64,000 bases of DNA from Diphasiastrum complanatum (GCA_029204225.1 CM055104.1:50070182-50134181), one strand, 5' to 3'; shown: positions 45,862-58,962, counted from the stretch's first letter. The notes: a model not told the origin generated them from the letters alone. Made by a program: numbers and translations.

Positions 45862-48791
45862 ATGTGTATACACGAGTATAAAATACTAGTTATAACTTGA
45901 CCAAAATTTGTAAGGAGCATAGCATACTAACTTGATCACAAAGACGTATATACAAGACGTATATACAAGTTGTGCTTTCTATATATAGATGTTTGAAATA
46001 TCAATATAAGACTTTTCATCTTGTAGAATAGGGACTTTTCATGCTGCCAAAGTTTTAAATTTGGATTCAATTTAATATAAGAAAAATTGGATGTATGATA
46101 AATTTAGACTTGCATTCCTATTTCCCAAATAACTTTGAAATGAGTAACTAACGACTTTCTAGTATGTTAAAAGTTTGTAAGTCCAAATTTTTCTCTTTAA
46201 TTATGATTTAAATTTTTTTGCTATGCACTCATACTTGTACAATCTAGGTGGGCAAAGAAATACAAAATACAAATTACTGTCATAATCCCTGCTACATGTG
46301 AGCAGCCTAATTTTGAATAGAATTTGAGTACAAGCTCGGGAACTAGCCAGAGAACGTCTGGGAACACACGAGATCACATGGGAATGTTGAGTGAGTTGAG
46401 CTATCTCCATGTTCGATTGCGAATGCTGCTCGCGCACGCAGATGTTAGTACTTTGATGATTTGTAACTCATCAACAGACATGCACAGAGGCAATTAGGTG
46501 TGAAGAGGGTGGTCCTAGGCAGAGGGAGAGATTAGTTGAGGAGGAACGATGTGTGGGCACAAGCGAGGGAGAGAGAGCGAAGATGTAGATTACGAAAGAA
46601 GGCTGCCAAAGCATCTTTATCTGAGGAGATTGAGGAACCACCATGTTTAGTGAATGATATGTCAACTAATAAGGAGGGCTGCCCAAAATGTTGTGTCATC
46701 GATCTATAGCAGTCTTGGAGGTTTTGAATGGGTTGACGATAGGCGAGCAGTGGTTCAGAGAGTGTTGTCTGATCAGATATTCATAGCGAACAGATCAAAA
46801 TCCCTCACTAAATCTGCAGCTGCATAGTCTGATGTCCTGCGGGGATTGCTGCAATCATTGTCCAAGAGTGAGCTAGCTTTTTACTGACTTTCTAACGTAA
46901 TACAAAAGATCAGCGACGACACTTTTTAGAGGAACATTGACAACATAGGATGGAAGAGTGGGATAGAACTGAAGATAATGCAACCAAGGAAAGACAGCAT
47001 CGCAAATGTTTGGAAACACTAGAGCCGAGATTGAACTTTAGGTGCATAAACATTGATAATATAAGCAAAAGACCTTCTCATCACGATGTTCTTATATCTT
47101 GAAGAGAATGAACTATATAGCTTTTATTGTCTATTTCAATCCACAAATTTACATGCAAAAAAACTTTTAAAGTACCAAATGACAATGATTTTTCTATGTA
47201 GCACAACATGTCAAGTATGATGAAACAAATGTTATCGAGTCTTGTGTTTTACATGTCTTTTGTCAAGTTCAAAATTTCTAGCAGGCAATAACAGTATCAA
47301 AACCATAATCTTGCGGAACTTCTAGGCCAAATGAAAGAGGGATTTGAAAAATTGTTGCTAACCGACTGAAACTACATGAACTATTAACACTAGAAGTCAC
47401 CGGAAAGACTCAGGTAGAGCCTGCCTAAAGGCCTCGTAATTGTTGATTATAGTCACATGCTCCGGATATTGCTGGGGGATTTCTGGCCAAGCCCTAATTC
47501 CAACCTGGCAATTCTTCACCAGACGATCAAGGCATCCAATATCTTGCACATGAGTGGTATCATTGCGATCTTTGATGACCTTCTTAGTGATAGCTTTGAA
47601 AGCCTCCAAGTCCCGGCTACTTGGGGATCTCCATAGACCCCATAAGCGTGGCATGCCATCTACAAACAAGACCGATAAAGAAGTTAAATCAAATTAGCAG
47701 GAATCAAAAAACTTGACAAGTCCTGCAAACATAATCACAAGCATGCTGAAATCAGAGAACTACAAACAGAATCAAAACAACAATCTCTTACCAGCACCAT
47801 CGCCTTGACAGATGGCCTCATGTCGTAAAATTGCCGGCAAACCCCAGTCTCTTGACCTTTCTTCTGAATACACCACTGAAGGATCTCTCCTGCAACGAGT
47901 ACCATATCTCTCTCCAAGAACCCGAACAAGAGCTTCGTGTGCAGGTTACTCCTGCGCTCGAGTTCGAGGATTTTCCTATCCGAATCCTCTGGGATGAGAG
48001 GGGGAAAATCGTTTGGGATGAGGTGGGGATTGGCCATGGTACTCCTGCATCATCATAGCAATTGTCAAGAAACCACAACCCAATGCCATCACAAAAGTCC
48101 ACAACCTCTCTACAGCCCTCCACAACCCTCAGATACAAAATAAAATTGAAGCAACTACATACACCAAAGACAAGAAATCCACAAACCCCTTGACGTTAAA
48201 CCCAAGAGTACTCTTGTATATAAAAACATCAGACTGTAGCACACAAGTCCCTGCTAAAGCCACTTGCATTCGAGAAACCTTAACACAACACTTTCCAATT
48301 CAATGAAATCGCAATTTTACTTGCAAAAGGGGATCATAAAATTCGTTCCAACAACCTCCTGTGTCGCTCGCCAACTGACTCAAATTACGATTACAAAGTT
48401 TGTTCACCAGTTTCTGCTAGAAATACACTTGAGACATGTCATAGAAGAACTTGTTGAAATCATCTGCATGCGGACTGGATTAACGTAGGACATCGATTCC
48501 TATTAACACTTGACATGATAGATCATAGGTAGGATGAGCTGGTCAATAGAGAGAAAATACCTGGAAAACTTCGAGAATTGTGCTTTGATCTGCAGCAATT
48601 CTGCTGGAGTCAATTTTGATTGCAAAACGATTGATACAACTGTATGCAAAATCCTTTCACCTCTGCTGCAAACCGATCACCGGTCTGCCAAGGAAAATAT
48701 GCTCAACTTTGAAAAAAACACATCCAATTCCATTTCCAGACTGCTTGCTATCGTGACAGCAAAACGTATCCTTAAAAAGTATGCAAACCCA
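45862..48791 (-). repeat. 3-kb duplicated unit, copy 2
   Basis: It is homologous in inverse orientation to 16935-19975 over its whole length, with small insertions and deletions (for example a short ACGTATATACA duplication near 45950). It joins a gypsy integrase on one side and a CCACCTGCAAACGT repeat array on the other, so its flanks differ entirely from those of copy 1. Confidence 0.85.
47397..48037 (-). pseudogene. Second copy of the 170-codon two-exon gene, frameshifted
   Basis: Exon 1 (from the ATG at 48037) reads MANPHLIPNDFPPLIPEDSD and then the conserved LERRSNLHTKLLFGFLERD. The intron ends are conserved. Exon 2 has lost one base (GAGATCCCC versus GAGATTCCCC in copy 1), so the spliced frame shifts just after MACHAYGVYGD, although the downstream frame (SSRDLEAFKAITKKVIKDRN) is itself intact to the stop at 47397. 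Several residues differ from copy 1. It probably no longer makes the full protein. Confidence 0.6.
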
Positions 48792-48968
48792 CCTGCGAAG
48801 TGCTCGTTATTGTAACCACCTGCAAACGTGCGCGCGCTTTTAACCTTGTGCTCCGTAAAACCCACCTGCAAACGTCCACAGTTCAAAAGAAAAACCACCT
48901 GTAAACGTCCCCTCATGTACTCCACTTGCAAACATCCGCTTCAAAAAACGGCCACCTGCAAACGTACG
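48788..48968. repeat. Array of six CCACCTGCAAACGT-type motifs
   Basis: The 14-mer CCACCTGCAAACGT or close variants occur at about 48789, 48816, 48862, 48895, 48922 and 48952, spaced 26-46 bp, all in the same orientation. The intervening sequence differs. The array begins exactly where copy 2 of the 3-kb unit ends and has no counterpart at copy 1. Confidence 0.8.
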
Positions 48969-48969
48969 T

Positions 48970-50090
48970 GCGCCCGGTGGATGCAAGCCAGGAATCAAGC
49001 AGCAGCAGGATTCTGACCAAATTAGCACTGGAACTAGTGCAGATTCACCTTCTCTTGTCTTGTTAACTCATGCGATGATAGCAGTACATTGCCGATGCGC
49101 GTTCTACTTTGCTGCGTCCCTTCTAATCTCAGAAATTTATAGATCTGCACATGCGATGATGGCAAACTTTCAAAACAGATCAACGCTCCAAACTGTGCCA
49201 AGTGACTGTTGAGTTTCTGATTTCAAACAGATAAAACGCTCCAAGATGAACTCAAATAAAGTGAATCGCCTGGGAGATGAAAAAAATAAAGTGAAGACCA
49301 TGAAGGTGGCCTCTCAAACTGCACTTGGACTATTTGGATGATTAGGGTTCCCACATAATGAGCATGGATTCACAACTACCATCTCCCAAAATTTGAGTGC
49401 TGGTATAGTATTGGTTATGGATCTAGAGTCTAAGCGAAGCTGCCTGGAAGAAACACCCTGGTGCATTTACTCATAGGAAAAAGTAGTAGGTACATTGATG
49501 AAAGACATATATACACCTGGAAGGGAAAGTTTAAACAAAAGAAGGCTCAAACAAGAGTGAAGCTTGCAGCAAAGTTAAGATTAATCTAAATCTTAGCATT
49601 AAAAATAAAATGGCATAAACTATGATGATGTCTGTGGGAGTCTGCCAACTGACTGCAGCAGATCAAAAAAGTGAAGAGGTGGTGAGCCGGCTATGGAAGT
49701 CTTTTGTTTCAAAGACAATTTGAATTTTAAATTAAGATGATTATACAGCTGAAAATAATTCAATAAATTAGACATTTAAAAAACATATAAATATTTATGA
49801 TATCATAATCCCTCAAACTAGGATACCTAGCAAACATAGAGAGCAATTGCTTTCAGGGAGCATACAAGGAAGTGGGAGTTACAAAATACGTGCAACCAAA
49901 TATAGGAGGATCTAGTTAATTTGTTGAAAGAAAGTTTTATAGATATTTTAATTACTAATTACAAGATGTAAAATTAATGACACAAATAATCTTAGATTAT
50001 CACGGTAAGTGCCACTAGATTTAATATAGTATTAGTTTTTTTTTTAAAGGCTTAATTGCACTAGCATATATTCACAAAAATACAAGTACA
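48970..50090. other. Noncoding stretch, nothing recognised
   Basis: I see no credible frame or repeat family. The sequence is AT-rich toward the end. Confidence 0.4.
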
Positions 50091-50097
50091 GAACACA

Positions 50098-50545
50098 TCA
50101 TCCATGGCCGAAAATAGACACAATGACATCATTAGCAAAGAGCTGATGTGAAAGTGACCCCAAAGGAGTTAGGACCGGAGAGATATGGGAGAGCGAGGCT
50201 ACCTCATGAAAAGCACGAGAGAGGGGTTCCGTAGCTATCACAAACAACATGGGAGACAAAGGACAACCTTGGCGAATGCCAGAAGTCGGGGCAAACTTAG
50301 CAGAGAGGCAACCATTGAAGAGGACCTTGGCCGAAGAGGACTGGTAAAGAGCATGCACGAAGTTCAGAAAGGACAATGGAAAACGAAAGGCGTGGCAAAT
50401 GGCCCAAATATAGTCCCAACTGATCTGATCAAAGCCTTATCGAGGTCCAAGCGGAGGATAAGAGAGGGGACGGTGGAGGGAGCAAGAGAATCCGTGGCTG
50501 TCCATACATTGGGGTTGAAATCCATAATGTTATGGCCCTTAACAA
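50098..50545 (-). pseudogene. LINE reverse transcriptase fragment
   Basis: The minus strand encodes LILRLDLDKAFDQISWDYIW, then after about 25 residues SAKVLFNGCLSAKFAPTSGI, RQGCPLSPMLFVIATEPLSR and SHQLFANDVIV. These are RT blocks of plant L1-type LINEs; the catalytic FADD appears as FAND. Only about 150 codons remain and no endonuclease is present. Confidence 0.85.
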
Positions 50546-51076
50546 AACCAAACTATTTTAACTGGGTGAGGGTCTAAAATGTATGGGTAATAGATTGAAA
50601 GGCCATAGATAAACTGATTTCTTGAAGTACCCTCTGGAGACTCCAAATGATCAAAGTACCATAGAGGGCTGTCAATTTCATCCTTTAATGTGCCGACCTT
50701 AAATTCTATGTAGGATTCTATTGGGTCCCATCTAATATAAAAATGGCACGTGGCAAATTTTGAGCCCAGAATAATTGCTTTAGAATGAAATAGAGATTTC
50801 TTTATGCTACTCTTGAAGCAAGCATACATCAACTACTTAGTAGAGTAAGACCTTGAAAATAATAGAATTTGATGAGATAAAGATTTGGAAATACAATTTA
50901 TTAACTCAATCAAGACTAAAACTTTCATATGGAGGGTAGAATACTCACTACTTCAAAATAGACTGTGTAGGAAGTGCTAGAAAACTTCATGCTTCCTATC
51001 ACAATCCAAATGTTAGATACAAGATTGGATGCAATGCACTGACTACACACATCCCAAAGAGGAATACACAATCAAA
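50546..51076. other. Noncoding stretch, nothing recognised
   Basis: A 97-codon minus-strand frame (50832-50539) overlaps the LINE end. I cannot link it to any family. No other feature is visible. Confidence 0.35.
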
Positions 51077-51460
51077 TCATTAGAGGAGTTCTAAATCCAA
51101 AAAAGACCCTTTGTAAAGATTCTTTGTATATATTTTTTTTAAATTTTTCTTACACATGGGCCAATCAAAACACTCAAATTTGAAATCTATGTAATGTAAC
51201 TTTTTGAGTCCACATTTTGATTCCACACTAAAAATGGCATAACTTTTTAGTGGTACGTCCAAATTTAACGGAGTTTGGTGCATTGAAAAGCGCTCAACAA
51301 GGGCTTTCCAGTGATATGTTAGGTGACATACTTTTGAGCTATGATCAAAAAGTTATGGCAAATCAAAAGTATTAGTGATATAACATTTTAATAATATAAA
51401 ATACATCCTGCACGAATTCTTAAAGGGTCTTTTTGGAACTCAAAACTCCCCTAATGTGGG
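51077..51460. mobile_element. MITE-like element, about 384 bp, with 36-bp terminal inverted repeats
   Basis: The left end CATTAGAGGAGTTCTAAATC and the complement of the right end CATTAGGGGAGTTTTGAGTT continue together into CCAAAAAGACCCTTT. The interior is noncoding. An inverted partial copy opens the window (1-162). A clear target-site duplication could not be fixed by eye, so the parent superfamily is unknown. Confidence 0.75.
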
Positions 51461-53536
51461 AAAGGCATATGAAGCTCCCTTTAAGGAATATCAGGGTCAC
51501 TACTATCAATGCTAGTATGGATGTAGAAGGAATCATTTATAGGGCCCTGAAGATAAATTATAAGAATATTTTTTGACTCTATTACTAAATATAATATAAT
51601 ATTACATTTATTTCATAGGGTCAATTTAAACATCTTTTTTTCACATGTACTACTTAGAACATATCAATGCTAGTAGAATCTTAAACATTCCCTCGTCCAA
51701 AATGAATATTGAACGACTTTTGTCAAGTTCTTTCACAAGAACATTGACAAAGCCCTCTTGCTCGTCATCATCATCGAGTTGATCGCCAAGGACTCTACCT
51801 TCTTGCACATGAAATGGACAATCTGCTCTTTCGCTCTTTTTAGAAAATGGATAAACAATTCATCAAGTTTACTGTTGTTTACACCTTTTGTAAAATAAAA
51901 CACGTATTTCTTTTTGTCCTTCAGCCCGGCCTGACAAACGAAAGGAAATTTTTAATATCCTTAAATTCGCTAGAATTTCGCTCTAAGTATGCAAAATACA
52001 GTTATTATTGGCATTTTATTAGAATTTTAACAAAGAAATCCTTCGAAATTCATGTTTGATTGAATAAAATTTGATTAAAAGGTTACGTTTTTGTTATATT
52101 TCTAGGTTTTTTAAACATATTAAATCCAAGCCAAGAAAACGAAAGTTGCTTTTATTTTGCAACTATTGGCTATGCTCAGCCTAGAAACCTTTCTTCCTCG
52201 CCCCCGAGTTTTATGCTGAGCATAAGACCTCTTCAATCTTTAAGTGGTTATGTTGTGCTCAACATTAGATATTCTCTTAGTCTCTCCCGACTTCTATGTT
52301 GAGCATAGCCGTTCTAACTCAACGCATTTATGTTATGTTGAGCATAGGATCTCCTCTTTCGCTCATCCACATTCTATGCTTTTCTCTTGAGATGATTGCG
52401 GTACAATATTGGTCTGCGCTATGCTAAGCATAAGATTTTTATCTTGTTAAATAAACTAAACCTTTGTAATACTATGCTGAGCATAGAGAAAAACTTTTAA
52501 AAAGTACAAAATTACAAATATTACCTGGAAAAAAATTCGATTGTTGATAGCTATGCGCAAGATTACAGAAGGTCGTCGAATGAATGCTTCTATCACTCTG
52601 ATGACAACCTTGAACGCAAATGAGGTGCCATGTCTTACTTATAAATAAAAAAAATTTGACCTTTAAACTTTAACGGGGCCCCTTTTCGGCCGAATACTGG
52701 TAGTATCAAAAAAAAGTTTTCCGATTTATTTTGCGACCAACTTTTTCGATGACTGCCACCGTGTCAAATTTACCAACCTAACCATACTGTTAGAAGAAAA
52801 GCCTGACATAACTTGAACCCTAACCCTAACCTTTTAACATTTAAGAGATGTCTTTTGCAGTTGGAAATTATCTTTGTTATTGTTGACTTTATGTTAAATG
52901 CGCTCTTTGGGAATTTCAGTGTGTAGTTATGCTAGTGTTGGGATGGTCTGTGTAACTTTTTCTATGACTGGCATAGCATAATGTAAATTTTTTGTTTGTT
53001 GTCCTATTTTCACGTTCATATTTTTGTTTCTATCTATGCTTAGCATAGGACTAGAATCAAAATTGTTATATTTTTGCAATGGCAAATAGTTATTCATTTT
53101 TTATTCTTGTAGTTGTAACTCAGTACATAGCCACATTGTCTAACTCTTCCTTGTCTAAGTCATCCTTGTCTGATATTCCTAATGAAAGTTAATATTACGA
53201 AGACACTCCTTCAGGTTCTCATCCTAATACCCTTTGTGTTTCCCCGACAACAATATCATCTGAAATTCCTCATCTAACTACTTTTCATGAAATGACACCT
53301 TTGATACAACCTGTTACAAATTTGAATTCTTTGTCTTCAGATTCAAATAATAGAGAAACAACATTGCAAGATCGTTTTGACGAATTTTAGTTAGTGATGA
53401 TTCATAGCATTCAATTCAATTAGTCATAGATTCAAGTAAATCTACAGATTGTGAGAAATTGGCAAAAATCTAGCTTGGTATTTTTTATGATAGAAGTTTG
53501 TAAGTGAATCTCACATGTGTGGAGGATGTTCCCACG
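51461..53536. other. Noncoding stretch with cluster of CTATGCTnAGCATAG palindromes
   Basis: Between about 52165 and 53050 the near-palindrome CTATGCTnAGCATAG recurs in at least seven variants (52168, 52211, 52299, 52340, 52421, 52473, 53035). The same word occurs at 25935, 26485, 26555 and 26640 inside the methyltransferase transposon gene. From 53100 to 53470 a Ser/Thr-rich, stop-interrupted frame (SLSKSSLSDIPNES; SSEIPHLTTFHEMTPLIQPV) may be a decayed exon of the same kind of element. Confidence 0.5.
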
Positions 53537-54116
53537 TGTGGAGAATTGTAAAGTAAATCAAAATGTTTGATATAGGGGTCTCATAGAATTTCATAGTCAA
53601 GCATTTAGGTGTAGGATGTTGATAGGGTCAAATTTGGCATAGATGGCAAATTATCCATTTCCACTTGTAATGCCAATATTGAGCCAAAATAGAGCCAAAC
53701 TTGTGCCAATTAGAGTGTAGACAAGTGTCATGCTTTTGTTTGATGAAGCTTAAGAGGTCCAATAGGATTTAGAGGTGGAACCTTGTGAAGTCCAATAGAA
53801 AATTGAGGTGTGCTTGAATATAGTCCAATAGAATTTAGAGGTGCATGGATCAATGGTCCAATAGGATTAAGAGGTGGCAAAGTGTGATCCAATCATAGTT
53901 AAGCATAGTGGTAGCTCATGAATCTATTAGTATCATTGTACTCCTCCTTTTGGATCTAATTGATTTTGAGATTGAGAATGCATGTAATAGTGTATTTTTG
54001 CCATAGAATCAAAGATAGATCTTGAATCTCAATCTAGTCTTGATCTTGGTGCATCTACACACCTTAGGAGATCACAAGTACATGTAGTGGACAATCCACA
54101 CGTGTGAAATTCAACA
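53537..54116 (+). repeat. Copia A2 5' LTR (580 bp)
   Basis: It begins TGTGGAGAATTG and ends GTGAAATTCAACA, followed by TGGTATCAGAGCC (54117-54129), the Met-tRNA primer site. It aligns with the A1 LTR except for a segment of roughly 160 bp that is missing here. Confidence 0.88.
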
Positions 54117-54884
54117 TGGTATCAGAGCCTACCTTAGGTTACCATGCATTTTGATCCATCTAAGTGAAAAAAATTTCATCAATTTTGAGCTAGAAGTTGT
54201 CAAGGCCCATTTTCCTAGCTATCTTGTTCAATTTTGGATCAAAAGAGATCAAAAGGACATTGATTGGGTCTGACTTGGTACTGTACAGAATCAGGTGCTC
54301 AAACACGTGTGAGGAACATCCAATTTTAGTTTGGGAGTTCTCTTTCATGTTTGATCCAAAAATCTTGCTAGATAGCTTGTTTTGAAGCTATTTTTGTCTA
54401 GTTTATGATGCAATCAGTTTCATTCCATTTGGTTGAGCCAATCAAAAGTTATAAGCTTTTAAAGAGGGTTAGGTAGGGCACCTAGACCTGGGTGGACACA
54501 TTTGGTTTGGTCAAAAGATTGCTTGTTTGATCCAAAATCACAGTTGAATGCTTACCAATCTCATCTATATGTGATCTAGGCACTGTTTTGAGATCTTAGC
54601 CATTTTGTTTCATGCAATATCATTGTATTTGAGTCAAATTTGATTTCTTAGTGTATTTCACACGTGCTAAGAGTGTTTGATCCTAAATTTGCCCATACTC
54701 CATCATTTGATGTGAAGTAGATCTAGTTTTGGAGAGATTGAGATAGCTAGCGAGAATCATCTCATAGTTTGTTGCAAGATCTTGCATAGGAGATGGTAGC
54801 ACACCATTATTGGATCCTATAGTGAGAGAGAAGCAACATTTTTTGTTCATCACTTTTATTTATCTCCACTTTACATGACTTTAA

Positions 54885-57061
54885 TGAGTTCATACTTGTT
54901 GCAACCAAGTGAGAGATTGTCTACTTCCAATTATTCAATATGGAATTGAGGATGTAGTCCTTTTTGACTCCAAGATGTGATGGACATTGTACTTGGGATT
55001 GAGGAGGAGCCTCAAGTCCTTCAAGAAGTACAAAAATACAAGAAGAGAGATAGGATGGCTCTCCACTACATTAAGATGAATGTCTCTAATGAGATATTGA
55101 GGGAGATTGGTGATTGTTCTACATCCAAGGAAGCTTGAGATTGTCTCAAGTCCATCTATGAGGCTAAGAACACCTCTAGGCTCCTCACTCTTAGAAATCA
55201 AATATTCCAAAGTAGTCAAAAGAGTGATGAGAGTGCATCTAATTATGTTTTGAGAGTCAAGGATATTCATAGGGAGCTTGCATGTATTGGTGACTCAATC
55301 AATCAAAGTGAGCTAGTCCAAGTCATTCTCAATGGCTTGAGAGATGAATATGACAACCTTGTCCAATCCTATGCTAATAAGGAGGAGCTACCAAGTTTGG
55401 AGGACCTTCAAAGTGTGCTTATTTCTGAAGAATCAAGACAAGAGTACAAACTCTTGAGGATGGACAAGCTATCACTCAATCATGATGATTGCAAAGTTCT
55501 ATTTGCCAAGCACAAAGAGAGGAGTAAGAAGCAACACCATCACTTCTCTAATGACAAAGCTAAAGACCAAGATGGAGAGGAGGAGGATACCTCTCATGCT
55601 TCTAATTCAAATATCAAGAAGAAGATGATCAAGTGCTTTTATTGTGGCAAGAAAGGCCATTATGCCACCAATTGCTTCAAGAAGAAGAATCAACTCAATC
55701 AAGCCAACATCACCAATGAGAAAGAATACTATATTGCAAGTGATGGAGAAGGCTCTCTTATGGCATCAAGCTTCTCCTCTTCCACCTTCAACAAGGATGA
55801 CTCATGGTATATTGATAGTGGAGCATCTTCACATATGTGTGGCTCCAAGCACTTTTTTTCATCTATTATGCCTTATGATGGAGTCAAGAAGACCATATAC
55901 TTTGCAAGTAAGCATGAGTGCAATATTGAAGGAGTAGGGATTATTCCCTTGAAGCTTGCATCTTCTAAAGATCTCTTTCTCAACAATGTTCTTTTTGTCC
56001 CAAAGCTTACAAAGAATGTCTTAAGTGTTGGCCAACTTCTTGATAGTGGCTTTGATGTCAATTTCAATATTGACAATTGTGTGATTAAGAAGGATGGTGA
56101 GATCCTTGCATATGGATCAAGATTTGAAGGCATCTACAAATTGGATCCAAGTGAGAGTGCAAACTCTCTTGATGTTTCTTATATTTCCAATATTTCAAAG
56201 GAGGAGGATTACACAAGATGCACATATCTTCTCTCTTCAAGTATTATGGTGTATGATTATTCCTTATTATTCAAAGCATATGTTGAGAAGAAATTCTCAT
56301 TGAAGATCAAAGCTTTGAGGAGTATTGGAGCTCTTGAAGGAATAGAACCATATGAAGTTTTATTCAAGATGAAGCCTAAGGTTGATCACCTTAGTGAGCT
56401 TGGTAGTGCTTGCTTTGCACATATTCCCTTGGAAACAAGAAGGAAGGATGATCCAAGCTCATGGATCATGATTGGACACTCATCCATCAAGGAGGCCTTT
56501 AGTGTCTTTACACTCTCTATTTCAAATGTGATCTTGAATATGGATGTCATATTGCATGAAGATTCAATCTTGGAAGTGGCCGAGATCAAGGCTTCTCAAG
56601 AAGCATCAGAAGTTATCCTTTTTGAAGGTATTCAAGTTATGATGGGGCCAATGTGTGAGGAGGAGTTTCTTCTTCATATGATTTCAAGAAGATCTTCAAG
56701 ATGCATGGCCGAGTCTTTATGGCTCACCTTACATGGCAAAGAGGGGCATCTTTCATGTTGTATCTACTACAACACATTCATATATGCTTCTCTTCCTTTG
56801 CTTGAAATGCTATCTTGCTTCATTGAATTTTTTGGATCTCAAAGTTCAAGAAAAGCTATACTAGTTTTGTTTGATGCTTATGGTATGGACATGTTTCTTG
56901 TCATTATTGACTTAGATGTGTTTCCAATACTTTTTGAAATCAAGATATTGTATTGTCAAAAGTATGCTCTTGGTTCTAGTAAGAACAAGATTGAGCTTGG
57001 TACTCACTTTTTTGAAATCATGTTTTCACATGTTTTGAGGCAAATTGTAAACTCCTCTTGA
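54885..57061 (+). pseudogene. Copia A2 polyprotein with in-frame internal deletions; 603 codons open
   Basis: Gag starts near 54885 but has early stops (after MEYGIG-like WN and at KEA). From 55250 to 57061 the frame is open. It reads late gag, knuckle CFYCGKKGHYATNC, protease WYIDSGASSHMCGS, then a jump to DYTRCTYLLSS (integrase core start), ALRSI, another jump to PYEVLFKMKPKVDHLSELGS and SWIMIGHSS (integrase end), and finally about 180 residues unlike any copia domain (MCEEEFLLHMISRRSS, AILVLFDAYGMDMFLVI). Both jumps keep the frame. Catalytic integrase residues, RT and RNase H are gone. A further 128-codon frame follows at 57058-57444. Confidence 0.75.
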
Positions 57062-57507
57062 GATTAAGTGAAGCATCCAAAGTGGACACTTACATCCTTG
57101 AGAGAGTAACTAGCCTAAAAAATATCAAGATAGTCTTTGATATCAAGATTAGATCCATCATGGATATAGTTCATTGTATGTGGACTAGTCAAGCTAGAAA
57201 GCATAATCTTGATAATCATCATTGTTTCACATCTTATGATCTTGATCTCCATGATCCTTATGAGGCTTGGAAGCCTCAGATTTCTCTATTTATGGTGCAT
57301 CCATCATGCAAGTGGAACTTTCAAGGCAAAGATCATCATCAAGCATGGAGGAAGCCCATGATAATAGTGGCATATTGGTGGAGCACTCTTCAAAGGCATT
57401 GGCAAGAGATCTCTACCAAAGAGATCTTATCATGGATATGGTGAGGGTGATGCTATGATGGATCCCTTGGCTGATCTTCACTTCTTATGCATACCAAAGG
57501 ATCCCCT
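57062..57507 (+). other. Tail of copia A2 (unassigned frame)
   Basis: A 128-codon open frame (with RKHNLDNHHCFTSYDLDLHD and WKPQISLFMVHPSCKWNF) directly follows the A2 frame. It may be noncoding 3' sequence of the element or remodelled pol sequence. The copia-related sequence stops at 57507 where gypsy G1 noncoding DNA begins. No 3' LTR is visible. Confidence 0.3.
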
Positions 57508-58962
57508 TAGTAGGCCTTACACCTCAAACAAGTACTCAGAGATAAACCTAATTTTCAATCTTTAATCTCTATTTTAGAGTACAAACTCTGGTTTGGAAAG
57601 TAGACTAAGCGATAAATTCTCTCATCTGGATTACACTCTCTATAAGTTAGTAACATCACCTTCATGTAAAACACTTACATGAACACTAAGTGAAATATTG
57701 TCTAACTTAGGAGATTAAAGTTAAAGAAATAATAATAATAATAATAACAATTTGAAATTATCCACAAATTTTGGTAAACAATTCAAAAAACTTCCAAGTA
57801 CAAATATTCTTAGAATCCAATTCTAAGATACGATAATTCATTCAATAAGAATCTCTAGGAGAATCATTAAGATATAGAATGATTAGAACTCATCTCTGAG
57901 TATCCTAGATACTCTCTTGAGTTAAATGCCCCTTGTTTCTAGCATCAAATGCAAGAAAATAACATCCATTCAACTTAATAGATTTGTCTATCTCCTATGA
58001 TAACTGGACATCTAATCAAAATAACTGTACACAAGCGTTTGCAGACCATAAACTGTAGTAGAATAGCATCGACTAAATTAGCTAAATTCTCCACAAGTAA
58101 AATATCTTACCTTGTGAGAATGTCTGTGAGATCCATAGGTTCTCAAATAATACACTAGAGTATAGACAATCAAAACATTGATCTAAATTCTTACTCAATT
58201 AATAGATCAAGAATTAATTGTCACACTTCCTTATAATCCTCAGACAACAATTAAGTATCTATTTATGGTCCGTCAATCATAAATATTTAGATTCATATGG
58301 TTCGTGAGTCATAATTCACTAGAATCCAAATCCATGCTCAGTCATTTAAAAATATTGGAGTATATGTCCAACATAACTCAGGAACCAATAAGAACCATTC
58401 TAAAATCTATCCCAACATGAAAATACTGAATTTTAAGAACATTCTCCAAACCGGATTCTCTGACAAAAGTGTTAGATATTCAAGATCCATATGCCACTGG
58501 TAATTAAAGACAGAAAGCATACCAAAATAATAATGACAATCATCTTCACCCACAAAAAACTTTAGATTACTGTCTAGAATCAAATCTAGATATCCAAAGT
58601 CCTACTGAATATCAATTCAATTATTATTCTCGGATTCATTATGATTCATTATCCAATTGAGCTCTCTAGGATACAATCACTAATAATCTGAGTCTATTCC
58701 TTAACTAAGGAATACTCTACCAAGAATATTGTATATCCAATGCACATAATTTTAACTGAAGAATCATGATGATTTACTAACCATGCATCTTACAAGCAAT
58801 ATAAATAAAATCATCAGTTTCTGGTGAATCCACATCACACCTATCGTTTTACCAATTAACTTCTTTAGAAGTAAACCAACTACTCAACTTAATTGCCAAT
58901 TATTCAGAAATCTCAAATGTCTAGGTACAGATCTCAATTATACTAGTATAACACCACATTTA
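57508..58962 (-). repeat. Gypsy G1 3' noncoding fragment, second long copy
   Basis: It is homologous in the same orientation to about 3480-4942, and its first 90 bp to 31446-31530. It lacks the LTR. It ends at ACACCACATTTA, exactly where the inverted copia B leader starts. AAT trinucleotide repeats occur at about 57727-57750. Confidence 0.75.

Noticed and set aside
52812-52830. AACCCTAACCCTAACC as a telomere remnant
   Set aside because: Only two to three units, too short to interpret.
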